Origin: Ruminococcaceae bacterium UBA737
Lineage (GTDB): Bacteria; Bacillota; Clostridia; Oscillospirales; Acutalibacteraceae
Assembly (NCBI GenBank): GCA_002297415.1
Contig: DBKZ01000061.1
Span: 1 to 5,175, forward strand
Direction: 5' to 3'
DNA: 5,175 nt
Every line of letters begins with the position of its first letter. Positions within the stretch are counted from its first letter, which is position 1. Below are positions 1 through 5,175 of the stretch, piece by piece. The translations under genes and the position numbers were made by a program. The notes beneath the pieces were generated by a model. That model saw nothing but the letters and a program-made list of their open reading frames with translations. It made no database searches and was not told where the DNA came from.

Positions 1-3000
1 CTGTTATTGCTATTTGCCGTATAGGAAGACTCTTTCTTAAGAGAGGTTTCTATAGCAAGACCGAACGGATCATAGGTCCAAGTTTCATCCTTAAAGGTGA
101 AATACCAGTTTACATCGTTGAACTGAGCGTTCTGAGCGGCATTGATATGCTCAATATGCTTTGTGCCGTCATAAACTATGTCGGAAGCGCCGCCGTAAAA
201 TCCGCCGGCAAATCCGTTTTTGAAGGTGGTGTTTACAAAATAGATATCCTCTCTCGGAACTCTGTAAACAAAGCTGCTGTTTCTGTTTACTTCTATTGTA
301 AACGGACTGTCAACCCTTACCCAGCCTTCCTTTTCATTGGTTTCAACAATTTTCCTTGTCTGTCCGACGCCCGAGCCGCCTGTTACAAACAGCTGAACTC
401 CGCACTGCTCGCCCCAGCCGTACAAGCCGACATCTACGGTTTTTAAGGTTACGCCGTCCCATTTGCCGTCCTTATCAAGATACTGGGCAAAGTGGCATAT
501 ACCGCCGTTATGGTCGGCAACAAACAGCTCTCTGTTATTTGTTGTGTTGTTTCTGAAGGTGTTATTTTCGAGGTAAATATTTCTGCCCTGCAGAGCTGTA
601 CAGCCGCCGTCAAACACATTGTTTTCCCAGATCGCATTGCTTGAAATACAGGTCTGATAGGATGCATTTTTAGAAACAAGATTTGTTACCCTGACATACT
701 TTGTTCTTGCATTATAGCAATAGAAAAGTCCGCCCTGAATTGTTTCTTTATTAAGGAAATCAAGCTTATCCATCTGCAGATTTTCAACATAGCCCTTGCC
801 GAAAGAAATAATATTATGATTATTTTCCGCAATCGTCATAGCCTGAGCTTCGGCATTTGAAACCAGCATATTCATTCCCGAAGAGCCCTGTGTTACCTTA
901 CCTGCCAACGGCTGCCAATAGAATTTAACATTTGAGAAATAAATGTTTTTAACACTTTCGGTGTCCTTGCCCTGACAGTCAGCCATGAAGAATATAGGCG
1001 CGCGGGTAGCGACTACTTGGAAATCCTCAAAGGCAACATTGCTGTCGAACATAAAAAGTCCGTTTTCAGGCATTGCGTTGTAATTAAACCTGTACATTAC
1101 GGAAAGGAAATGGGTTTTATTTACTCCGTCTCCCTTTATTGTGATGTTTTCGGGAACATAAACAGTGTATTCTATTCTGTAAACTCCCTCGGGGAAGTAA
1201 AGCACTCCGCCACCTTTTTTGCTTATCGCCGCAAGAGCGGAAGCGATTATAGGCGTGCAGTTCTGGTCGTCAAGACCCGTTGCGCCGAAATCCTTGATAT
1301 TATAGACTGTATCGGGGAAGGAATTCCTGATATTTCCGTCCACCTTGATATCTGACGGAATTGACCAGCAGGTGCTGTCTCCGAAGCCGTTATAAACGCT
1401 TACCTCATAGGTTCCGTTTTCAATATCATGCGGAAGGTCAACGCTTACCGAATAATCCGACTGTACCTCTTTTACATCAAGATATCTTGTCGCTTTAGTC
1501 TTTTTATTTGTAAGGCGGACCTTAAGCTCGTCTAAAGCTTTGCCGTTATCCTGATCGGGAGCTATATTCTCGCCGATTATTCTTATTTCCTCGCCCGCCG
1601 CGGAAGAATCGCCGTCAACACCCATTACATAGTCGATATAAGGAGCATTTATATAAATGACCTTATCGCCCGAATCGGTATCGTCGTCATAATCATAGAG
1701 CTTTAATGCAAACATGCAGTGCTTAAGCTCGGTTCCGTCGGCTTTTTCGGTAGGTAAAATAACCTTTAAAGAATCCGTAGTTTTCTGAACAATATTAAGA
1801 CCTATAGCAACCGATATATCATCCCATGCGGGAGAGCCTGCGCTGTAGCTCGGAGCCACCGGCTCCTTTGTATGCTCGCCCTTCTGAACTCCGCCGAAAT
1901 CATGCCAAGTTCTGTCGATATAATCGGAAACTGTTTCACCTGCTATCTCGGTTCCGTTTTCAAAAGGAATTACTTCAACCCTCGAAACATTCTCCGCGAT
2001 ATTACTGCCTCGGATAACGAATGAATCCCCCGGCTGTAAGAATGTATTTGAGGTATAGGTGACATTTATATCGGAGACGGTCTTATCCTCGTCCCAGTCG
2101 CCCTTCATTTCATTAAGATCGGAAGCGCAGTTTTCAAGCATTCTTTCGTATCCCTTATGCTCATAAGCGAGGCACAGATAGCTTTCTGCCCTTGCGCTGT
2201 TAAACACTATTCCCTGATTGCATTTCTTTATATAATCAAGATAACCGATATCGTATTCCATTCTCGGCAGACCCTTAGTAGCAATAGCGGTTTTTATAAG
2301 GTTTTTGCCGTGCCAAGTAAGGACGGAGCCTGCAAAGGAATAAACTCTTGAAAGAATTCTTGCGGCATTCATTTCATAAAAGCATCTCGGGTGCCAAGTC
2401 GCGCCCGACATTCTGCAAATTTCGCTCGGGCACCAAAAGGGTGTAACCGCGGCGCTCAGCGCTTTTCTGCAAGCCGAAATAAGCATTTCCCTGTTTTTCT
2501 CAACAAGACCTACAAAGGCAAGCTCCTCGGCTCCTGCTAACAAAAACGGCTTATTCAAATCCCTTTGTCTGCGCCAATTATTTTCGGGCGGAAGCAGATA
2601 GTCCTCAATAAGCTTTTCCGGCTCATCCTTTAAATGCTTTTTAGCCGAGCTTTTAAGCTTACCGAAAATTTTATCGAAGGGCGGTTTTTTTACCTTTTCG
2701 CGGATAGCCTCAAGCTCTTCATTATCAAAGTAAGCGAAGGTCTGAACCGAAAAGTCGTTTTCATTATTAAAACAGCCCTGCCAATCGGAACCGAATTCGT
2801 ATTTTCTTGTGCTTTCGAAGGCTTCTTCTTTTGTATTGCAAAGTCCGAGCCAAGAAAGAGAAACGAACGCTTCCCGATTTTGCTCGGCTCCCGAAAGCTC
2901 GATTATAAGCATTGAGACCTCATTGCCGTTTATCGGAAAATCATACTCGACCTTGTCTGTCAAAAGCTTCGTTCCAAGGTCTTTGATTTCTCCGTCAACC

Positions 3001-3302
3001 TCGGCTGTGATTTTAAGCTTACAGTTTTTATGACAAGAGCAATAAACTCTTAAAACATCATAGCCCGAAACCGAAAGCTTGCATTTTCTGCTTAGCTTTA
3101 AAGATGAGCTCTGATTTTCCGGAACGAAAACAATATCGAGCGCCGCCCAGCTCTGCGTTATTTTATAATCGGAGCAATTTAGATTTTCTACCCTATAGTT
3201 TTCTTTAAATGTAGAAAACTTCTTATGGTCGGAATATGACTCGCCGCCGTCAAAAAAAGGTTCAAAAACACTCTCGTAACCGTTTATCGGTATACTGTTC
3301 AT
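1..3302 (-). CDS. Heparinase-like / double IPT / pectate-lyase-3 beta-helix protein (partial, apparent fusion)
   Basis: One open frame of 1100 codons without a stop. The C-terminus lies beyond position 1. The ATG at 3302 is chosen because AAAGGAG lies 6 nt upstream. Residues 1-190 are beta-rich. Residues 191-209 (YFDNEELEAIREKVKKPPF) and the helical stretch to about 399 resemble the N-terminal half of heparinase II/III-type alpha-toroid proteins, including NNWRRQRD (241-248), WHP (303-305) and CNQGIVF (361-367). From about 411 two Ig-like IPT/TIG-type domains follow (PGD at 424-426; second domain 553-655 with NGFGDSTCWSIP at 638-649). Residues 666-709 are a classic pectate-lyase-3 opening (YNIKDFGA at 667, GGGVLYFPEGVY at 697-708), continuing as an Asn-rich right-handed beta-helix. 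GGSGVGQ (975-981) begins a beta insertion common in such proteins. No signal peptide is visible. The likely role is cleavage or binding of an acidic polysaccharide or oligosaccharide; the substrate cannot be read. The catalytic part of the heparinase module appears to be missing. The frame is certain, the domain calls are fairly sure, and the activity is unknown. Confidence 0.85.
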   Translation of the reverse strand, partial: MNSIPINGYESVFEPFFDGGESYSDHKKFSTFKENYRVENLNCSDYKITQSWAALDIVFVPENQSSSLKLSRKCKLSVSGYDVLRVYCSCHKNCKLKITAEVDGEIKDLGTKLLTDKVEYDFPINGNEVSMLIIELSGAEQNREAFVSLSWLGLCNTKEEAFESTRKYEFGSDWQGCFNNENDFSVQTFAYFDNEELEAIREKVKKPPFDKIFGKLKSSAKKHLKDEPEKLIEDYLLPPENNWRRQRDLNKPFLLAGAEELAFVGLVEKNREMLISACRKALSAAVTPFWCPSEICRMSGATWHPRCFYEMNAARILSRVYSFAGSVLTWHGKNLIKTAIATKGLPRMEYDIGYLDYIKKCNQGIVFNSARAESYLCLAYEHKGYERMLENCASDLNEMKGDWDEDKTVSDINVTYTSNTFLQPGDSFVIRGSNIAENVSRVEVIPFENGTEIAGETVSDYIDRTWHDFGGVQKGEHTKEPVAPSYSAGSPAWDDISVAIGLNIVQKTTDSLKVILPTEKADGTELKHCMFALKLYDYDDDTDSGDKVIYINAPYIDYVMGVDGDSSAAGEEIRIIGENIAPDQDNGKALDELKVRLTNKKTKATRYLDVKEVQSDYSVSVDLPHDIENGTYEVSVYNGFGDSTCWSIPSDIKVDGNIRNSFPDTVYNIKDFGATGLDDQNCTPIIASALAAISKKGGGVLYFPEGVYRIEYTVYVPENITIKGDGVNKTHFLSVMYRFNYNAMPENGLFMFDSNVAFEDFQVVATRAPIFFMADCQGKDTESVKNIYFSNVKFYWQPLAGKVTQGSSGMNMLVSNAEAQAMTIAENNHNIISFGKGYVENLQMDKLDFLNKETIQGGLFYCYNARTKYVRVTNLVSKNASYQTCISSNAIWENNVFDGGCTALQGRNIYLENNTFRNNTTNNRELFVADHNGGICHFAQYLDKDGKWDGVTLKTVDVGLYGWGEQCGVQLFVTGGSGVGQTRKIVETNEKEGWVRVDSPFTIEVNRNSSFVYRVPREDIYFVNTTFKNGFAGGFYGGASDIVYDGTKHIEHINAAQNAQFNDVNWYFTFKDETWTYDPFGLAIETSLKKESSYTANSNN

Positions 3303-4101
3303 CTGCTTCTCCTTTCTTTATTATTTCATCAAGCGCCGCCGCTGTCTGCGGAAGAGAGGAAAATTTATCGTCGTGCATAAATTCAAGCAAGAGACAATGC
3401 GGAGCTCCTTCAATTTCCTTTAAATAGGATTTCCATATATCTATACCGTCCTCAAGAGGATATCTCTGAGTTTTATCCCAATTGAAAACATGAACATTTT
3501 CGATATACTTTTTCAGCTTTTTTATACTTTTAAGGTTATAATCAAGGCTTTTATACTGATTAGGCTGCCAGCAAAGCCTTAAATTCGGCTGATTTACGGC
3601 TTCAAAAAATTCAAGCGCCGCATTATAATCGTCGGTAAGAGTAAAGGGGTGGCATTCAAGCATAAGGACAATACCGCTTTTTTCGGCGACCTGAGCAAGC
3701 CTTGAGGTTTTTTTGACGTATGATTTCCATTCGCCGTCTGCAATAATTTTTTTCGAGGGCTTCCCTGGGGGCCAGATACGCATTTTATGGGTATGCAGTG
3801 CCTTTGCGGTTTCCATATAGCAGTTAAGCTCAGAAAGCCCGTCTCGGTCTATTCCGAAATATGTACCGTATGAGCTGACAAACAGACCCTTTTGCGCGGT
3901 TTTTTCAAAGACTTCCCTTGCATTTTCAAGGTTATTAAACGGGACATGCACATCCGAGCCCCATTCAATACATTCAAGACCGCTTTCCGCCGCGCTTTCG
4001 ACAATTTCCTCAGGCGTTTTATCCCTGAAAGAAACCGAAACGACACCCTTTTTAAAGCTTGTATTTTCAGGCTCATTTTCGGTCTTTTTGACAATTTGCA
4101 C
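3262..4101 (-). CDS. Sugar phosphate isomerase/epimerase-like TIM-barrel protein
   Basis: The product is 279 aa from a GTG start, a usual length for the xylose-isomerase-like TIM-barrel family (AP_endonuc_2, COG1082). Members isomerise or epimerise sugars or related polyols in the cytoplasm using a divalent metal. Visible blocks are VVSVSFRDKTPEEIVESA near residue 20, IEWGSDVHVP from 45, RIWPPGKPS (108-116), LMLECHP with Glu149 and His151, LCWQPNQY (176-183), ENVHVFNW with His204, and LLLEF with Glu240. Glu149, His204 and Glu240 are the expected metal ligands; the usual Asp is replaced by a Gln-containing WQPNQ segment. The GTG is preferred because GGGGTG lies 6 nt upstream. In-frame TTG (4161) and GTG (4110) starts would add a hydrophobic AT-encoded extension not typical of the family. 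The gene is probably first in the operon and overlaps the next gene by 41 nt. The family call is firm; the exact reaction is not readable. Confidence 0.88.
   Translation of the reverse strand: MQIVKKTENEPENTSFKKGVVSVSFRDKTPEEIVESAAESGLECIEWGSDVHVPFNNLENAREVFEKTAQKGLFVSSYGTYFGIDRDGLSELNCYMETAKALHTHKMRIWPPGKPSKKIIADGEWKSYVKKTSRLAQVAEKSGIVLMLECHPFTLTDDYNAALEFFEAVNQPNLRLCWQPNQYKSLDYNLKSIKKLKKYIENVHVFNWDKTQRYPLEDGIDIWKSYLKEIEGAPHCLLLEFMHDDKFSSLPQTAAALDEIIKKGEADEQYTDKRLRECF
3309..3315 (-). promoter_or_regulatory. Ribosome binding site of the fusion gene
   Basis: The minus strand reads AAAGGAG followed by a 6-nt spacer and ATG at 3302. The site lies inside the last codons of the upstream TIM-barrel gene. 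The downstream gene therefore has its own strong initiation signal, and its translation is likely coupled to that of the gene before it. Confidence 0.85.
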
Positions 4102-4107
4102 ATTATA

Positions 4108-4113
4108 CACCCC
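4108..4113 (-). promoter_or_regulatory. Ribosome binding site deciding the GTG start of the TIM-barrel gene
   Basis: The minus strand reads GGGGTG, then TATAAT as a 6-nt spacer, then GTG at 4101. The bases ATGTG carry two overlapping start codons: ATG at 4103 in another frame and GTG at 4101 in the correct frame. The same site could feed both. No other start of this gene has a comparable site. Confidence 0.5.
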
Positions 4114-4157
4114 ATTTTCTATAATTATTATAAACAAAACAGTATGATTTTTTAATA

Positions 4158-4202
4158 TCAAAAATTGACCGTTTTCATCATTTTCTTATTAAAAATTAAC
4201 AT
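4158..4202 (-). CDS. Candidate 14-aa leader peptide upstream of the TIM-barrel gene
   Basis: A short frame, MLIFNKKMMKTVNF followed by TGA, begins with ATG at 4202. It follows an unusually strong ribosome binding site (GGAGG within CGGAGGGGGGGTAG, 8 nt before the ATG). It lies 56 nt upstream of the GTG start of the TIM-barrel gene and just downstream of the proposed extended -10 promoter, so it would be the first frame of the operon mRNA. The peptide has no recognised family and no run of a single amino acid suggesting classical attenuation. It could be a regulatory upstream ORF or a chance frame. The binding site is the only positive evidence, so confidence is low. Confidence 0.3.
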   Translation of the reverse strand: MLIFNKKMMKTVNF

Positions 4203-4210
4203 CTACCCCC

Positions 4211-4215
4211 CCTCC
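4211..4215 (-). promoter_or_regulatory. Strong Shine-Dalgarno in a G7 tract before the short ORF
   Basis: The minus strand reads GGAGG overlapping a run of seven G (4212-4206), followed by TAG and ATG at 4202. This is a near-perfect ribosome binding sequence in an otherwise very AT-rich region and is not explained by either annotated neighbour. Confidence 0.4.
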
Positions 4216-4241
4216 GCAGAATTTTTTTAGAAGAAAATTCC

Positions 4242-4261
4242 AATTGTAACATTTCACAATT
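4242..4261. promoter_or_regulatory. Candidate operator: 6-bp dyad, cre-like, over the operon promoter
   Basis: AATTGT (4242-4247) and ACAATT (4256-4261) form a perfect inverted repeat with an 8-bp spacer. The inner 14-mer TGTAACATTTCACA (4245-4258) fits the catabolite-response consensus TGWAANCGNTNWCA except that the central CG is AT. It covers the proposed -10 element, so a bound protein would block that promoter. The central CG is normally important for CcpA/LacI-type binding, so the cre reading is tentative. Confidence 0.3.
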
Positions 4262-4269
4262 TTATTCAA
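4243..4269 (-). promoter_or_regulatory. Candidate extended -10 promoter of the minus-strand operon
   Basis: The minus strand carries TGTTACAAT at 4251-4243. This is an extended -10 motif (TG, one base, then TACAAT, five of six matching TATAAT). TTGAAT at 4269-4264 is a partial -35 with a short 15-nt spacer, which an extended -10 can tolerate. Transcription would begin near 4236, about 20 nt before the strong Shine-Dalgarno at 4215. It is the best candidate seen for the divergent operon but it is not a consensus promoter. Confidence 0.4.
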
Positions 4270-4333
4270 CTATTTCAAAATTCAAAAAACATTATAGCCT
4301 AATTTAAGCCGAAAAAAGGCAAAAAAGCATAAT

Positions 4334-4364
4334 TTTACGGCTTGACAGTACGCCAAGCCGTAAA
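4334..4364. promoter_or_regulatory. 11-bp perfect inverted repeat, probable operator over the regulator promoter
   Basis: TTTACGGCTTG (4334-4344) and CAAGCCGTAAA (4354-4364) are exact reverse complements separated by 9 bp. The left arm enters the -35 box, and the right arm fills the spacer up to the base before the -10 box. A protein bound here would compete with RNA polymerase, so repression is the natural reading. The binder may be the divergent AraC-type protein itself or another regulator. There is no T-run next to either arm, so it is not an intrinsic terminator. Confidence 0.65.
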
Positions 4365-4370
4365 TATAAT
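4342..4370 (+). promoter_or_regulatory. Consensus sigma-A promoter of the AraC-type gene
   Basis: TTGACA (4342-4347), a 17-bp spacer and TATAAT (4365-4370) match the housekeeping sigma consensus at every position. The predicted start is near A4377, giving a 5' leader of about 26 nt. Two A6 tracts (4312-4317 and 4321-4326), about one helical turn apart, sit near -65 to -51 and resemble an UP element. So strong a promoter on a regulator gene implies it is normally held down, which fits the overlapping inverted repeat. Confidence 0.8.
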
Positions 4371-4387
4371 ATATTTATGATTTTTTG

Positions 4388-4393
4388 AAAGGA
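4388..4393 (+). promoter_or_regulatory. Ribosome binding site of the AraC-type gene
   Basis: AAAGGA ends 9 nt before the ATG at 4403. It supports that start over the later in-frame ATG at codon 13. Confidence 0.7.
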
Positions 4394-4402
4394 CCTTGCT
4401 TT

Positions 4403-5175
4403 ATGTTTTACAATATCAAGGGAGAGCAGATTTTTTACATGCAGGACAGATTTTCGGAAAGTCTCAACATTCTGTCCGCAGGAAAGACCCTGCCCAATCC
4501 TAAGTGGGAAGCGTTACACATAAGCAACGAAATAAACAGTGCTTACACCTTTGAATATATATTGGACGGAGAAATGATAATTGAAACCGACAAACAGCGT
4601 CTTACCGCGCGCAAGGGCGATTTTTTATTCATGAACAAGACCGCGACGCACTATTCTTATTCATCGCCGGACAAGCCGTTTAAAAAATATTTTTTGGTTG
4701 TAAACGGCAGTTTTATCGACGAAATCGTCAAGCTATACAATTTAAACAGCAGAACTATAATCGAACGGCTCAATGTTTCAGAGGAGTTTAAGGAAATCTT
4801 TGACAACATCGACAAAATGGAAAAGGCGCAGATTTACGATACCGTCACCTTAAATATTCTGCGAATCTGTCAGAAGTATTACCATTTAAAGAACGCAGGC
4901 AGCGATATTTCGGACAGCAGCTCAGGCTCTTCGGTAATTCACAGCATTGCCGCATATATAAATGAAAACATAAACAAAAATATCACCGTTAATTATCTTT
5001 CCGAAATATTCCATTTTTCTCCTGCGCACATAATCCGCATTTTCAAGACAAATTTCAATATGACCCCGAAGCAATATATTTTAGAAACGAAAATTGATGT
5101 TGCGAAAAAGCTTTTATCCTATTCGGCAATTTCCATAGAGGATATTTCGAGAAGAGGTTCTTCTTCAAATTATGT
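4403..5175 (+). CDS. AraC-family transcriptional regulator with cupin sensor domain (3' partial)
   Basis: 257 codons lie in the window; the frame runs off the right edge. Residues ~40-105 form an AraC-type ligand-binding cupin: FEYILDGEMIIETD (50-63), KGDFLFMNKTATHYSY (71-86) and KKYFLVVNGSFIDEIVKLY (94-112) follow the usual pattern of beta-strands, the G-D-F turn and the P/T-H position. Residues ~113-175 are a helical linker with a Ser-rich stretch (SDISDSSSGSS, 167-177). The AraC DNA-binding domain starts near 178. Its first helix-turn-helix is VNYLSEIFHFSPAHIIRIF (196-214), followed by MTPKQYILETKIDVAKKLL (220-238) and the start of the second helix-turn-helix, cut at 257. Only roughly 20-40 residues are likely missing. 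It is transcribed divergently from the sugar-enzyme operon, the usual arrangement for a local sugar-responsive activator. The ligand is unknown. The turn of the second helix-turn-helix (ISRRGSSSNY) looks about two residues short. Confidence 0.9.
   Translation, partial: MFYNIKGEQIFYMQDRFSESLNILSAGKTLPNPKWEALHISNEINSAYTFEYILDGEMIIETDKQRLTARKGDFLFMNKTATHYSYSSPDKPFKKYFLVVNGSFIDEIVKLYNLNSRTIIERLNVSEEFKEIFDNIDKMEKAQIYDTVTLNILRICQKYYHLKNAGSDISDSSSGSSVIHSIAAYINENINKNITVNYLSEIFHFSPAHIIRIFKTNFNMTPKQYILETKIDVAKKLLSYSAISIEDISRRGSSSNY

Larger units (their letters stand above)
4102..4402. other. Divergent intergenic control region
   Basis: About 300 bp of strongly AT-rich DNA lies between the TIM-barrel and AraC-type genes. 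It holds the regulator promoter and its inverted repeat, the candidate operon promoter and cre-like dyad, and the short ORF with its G7 Shine-Dalgarno. The remainder (about 4271-4333) is A/T tracts. No riboswitch-like fold, terminator or RNA gene was recognised. Confidence 0.7.

Noticed and set aside
147..446. Plus-strand ORF of 99 codons, and similar plus-strand ORFs at 1017-1355, 2634-2915 and 3236-3427
   Set aside because: All lie opposite the long minus-strand coding frames, have no ribosome binding site of note, and encode no recognisable domain. The minus frames have clear family motifs.
3849..4115. Minus-strand 88-codon ORF starting just before the TIM-barrel gene
   Set aside because: Its product is Lys/Arg-rich with no family pattern and it overlaps the well-supported TIM-barrel frame. 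It matters only as a possible competing start.
4102..4161. TTG at 4161 as the start of the TIM-barrel protein (299 aa)
   Set aside because: It adds a hydrophobic, AT-encoded stretch (VLFIIII) before the conserved fold and has no good ribosome binding site. The GTG at 4101 has one.
4219..4240. GAATTTT/AAAATTC inverted repeat with an 8-bp spacer
   Set aside because: The arms consist almost entirely of A and T in an AT-rich region, so chance occurrence is likely. No function could be argued beyond its nearness to the proposed transcription start.
4291..4322. TATAAT at 4296-4291 on the minus strand with TTGCCT upstream as a second operon promoter
   Set aside because: The spacer is 20 bp and the -35 is a poor match. 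The -10 hexamer is common by chance in such AT-rich sequence.
4334..4364. Inverted repeat as an intrinsic terminator
   Set aside because: Neither side is followed by a T-run, no gene is transcribed into it, and it coincides with a consensus promoter. An operator is the better reading.
1..5175. CRISPR arrays, tRNA or rRNA genes, insertion sequences, attachment sites
   Set aside because: No regularly spaced repeats, cloverleaf-like sequence, transposase motifs or terminal inverted repeats were seen on either strand.

Overview
The window looks like part of a carbohydrate-utilisation locus from a low- to mid-GC Gram-positive anaerobe. A Clostridia/Oscillospirales-type gut or rumen bacterium is the best guess. 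The reasons are strong AGGAGG-type ribosome binding sites, AT-rich intergenic DNA with an exact sigma-A consensus promoter, a cupin/AraC regulator, and glycan-active protein families common in that group. The taxonomic call is inference from style, not from a marker gene.

Layout: two genes on the minus strand diverge from one gene on the plus strand across a roughly 300-bp AT-rich control region. (1) Positions 1-3302, minus, hold one uninterrupted 1100-codon reading frame that leaves the window at its left edge. Its N-terminal ~400 residues resemble the front half of heparinase II/III-type (alpha-toroid) proteins. The remainder is two Ig-like IPT/TIG-type domains followed by a pectate-lyase-3-type parallel beta-helix. 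The heparinase-like part stops just before the point where its catalytic-tyrosine segment is expected, so the gene reads like an in-frame fusion of two glycan-lyase genes. (2) Positions 3262-4101, minus, encode a sugar phosphate isomerase/epimerase-like TIM-barrel protein. Its 3' end overlaps the start of gene 1 by 41 nt, which suggests translational coupling. (3) Positions 4403-5175, plus, encode an AraC-family regulator with an N-terminal cupin domain. It is cut by the right edge inside the second helix-turn-helix.

Control region (4102-4402): the regulator has an exact TTGACA-17 nt-TATAAT promoter, with an 11-bp perfect inverted repeat lying over its -35 box and spacer. The minus-strand operon has a plausible extended -10 promoter (TGTTACAAT) overlaid by a smaller dyad that resembles a catabolite-response element. 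Between that promoter and the TIM-barrel gene lies a 14-codon ORF with a very strong Shine-Dalgarno sequence set in a seven-G tract, a candidate leader peptide.

Working model (inference): the AraC-type protein senses a sugar and controls the divergent operon. The large protein attacks or binds an acidic or pectin-like glycan, and the TIM-barrel enzyme interconverts a released sugar. No mobile element, RNA gene or CRISPR array was seen.
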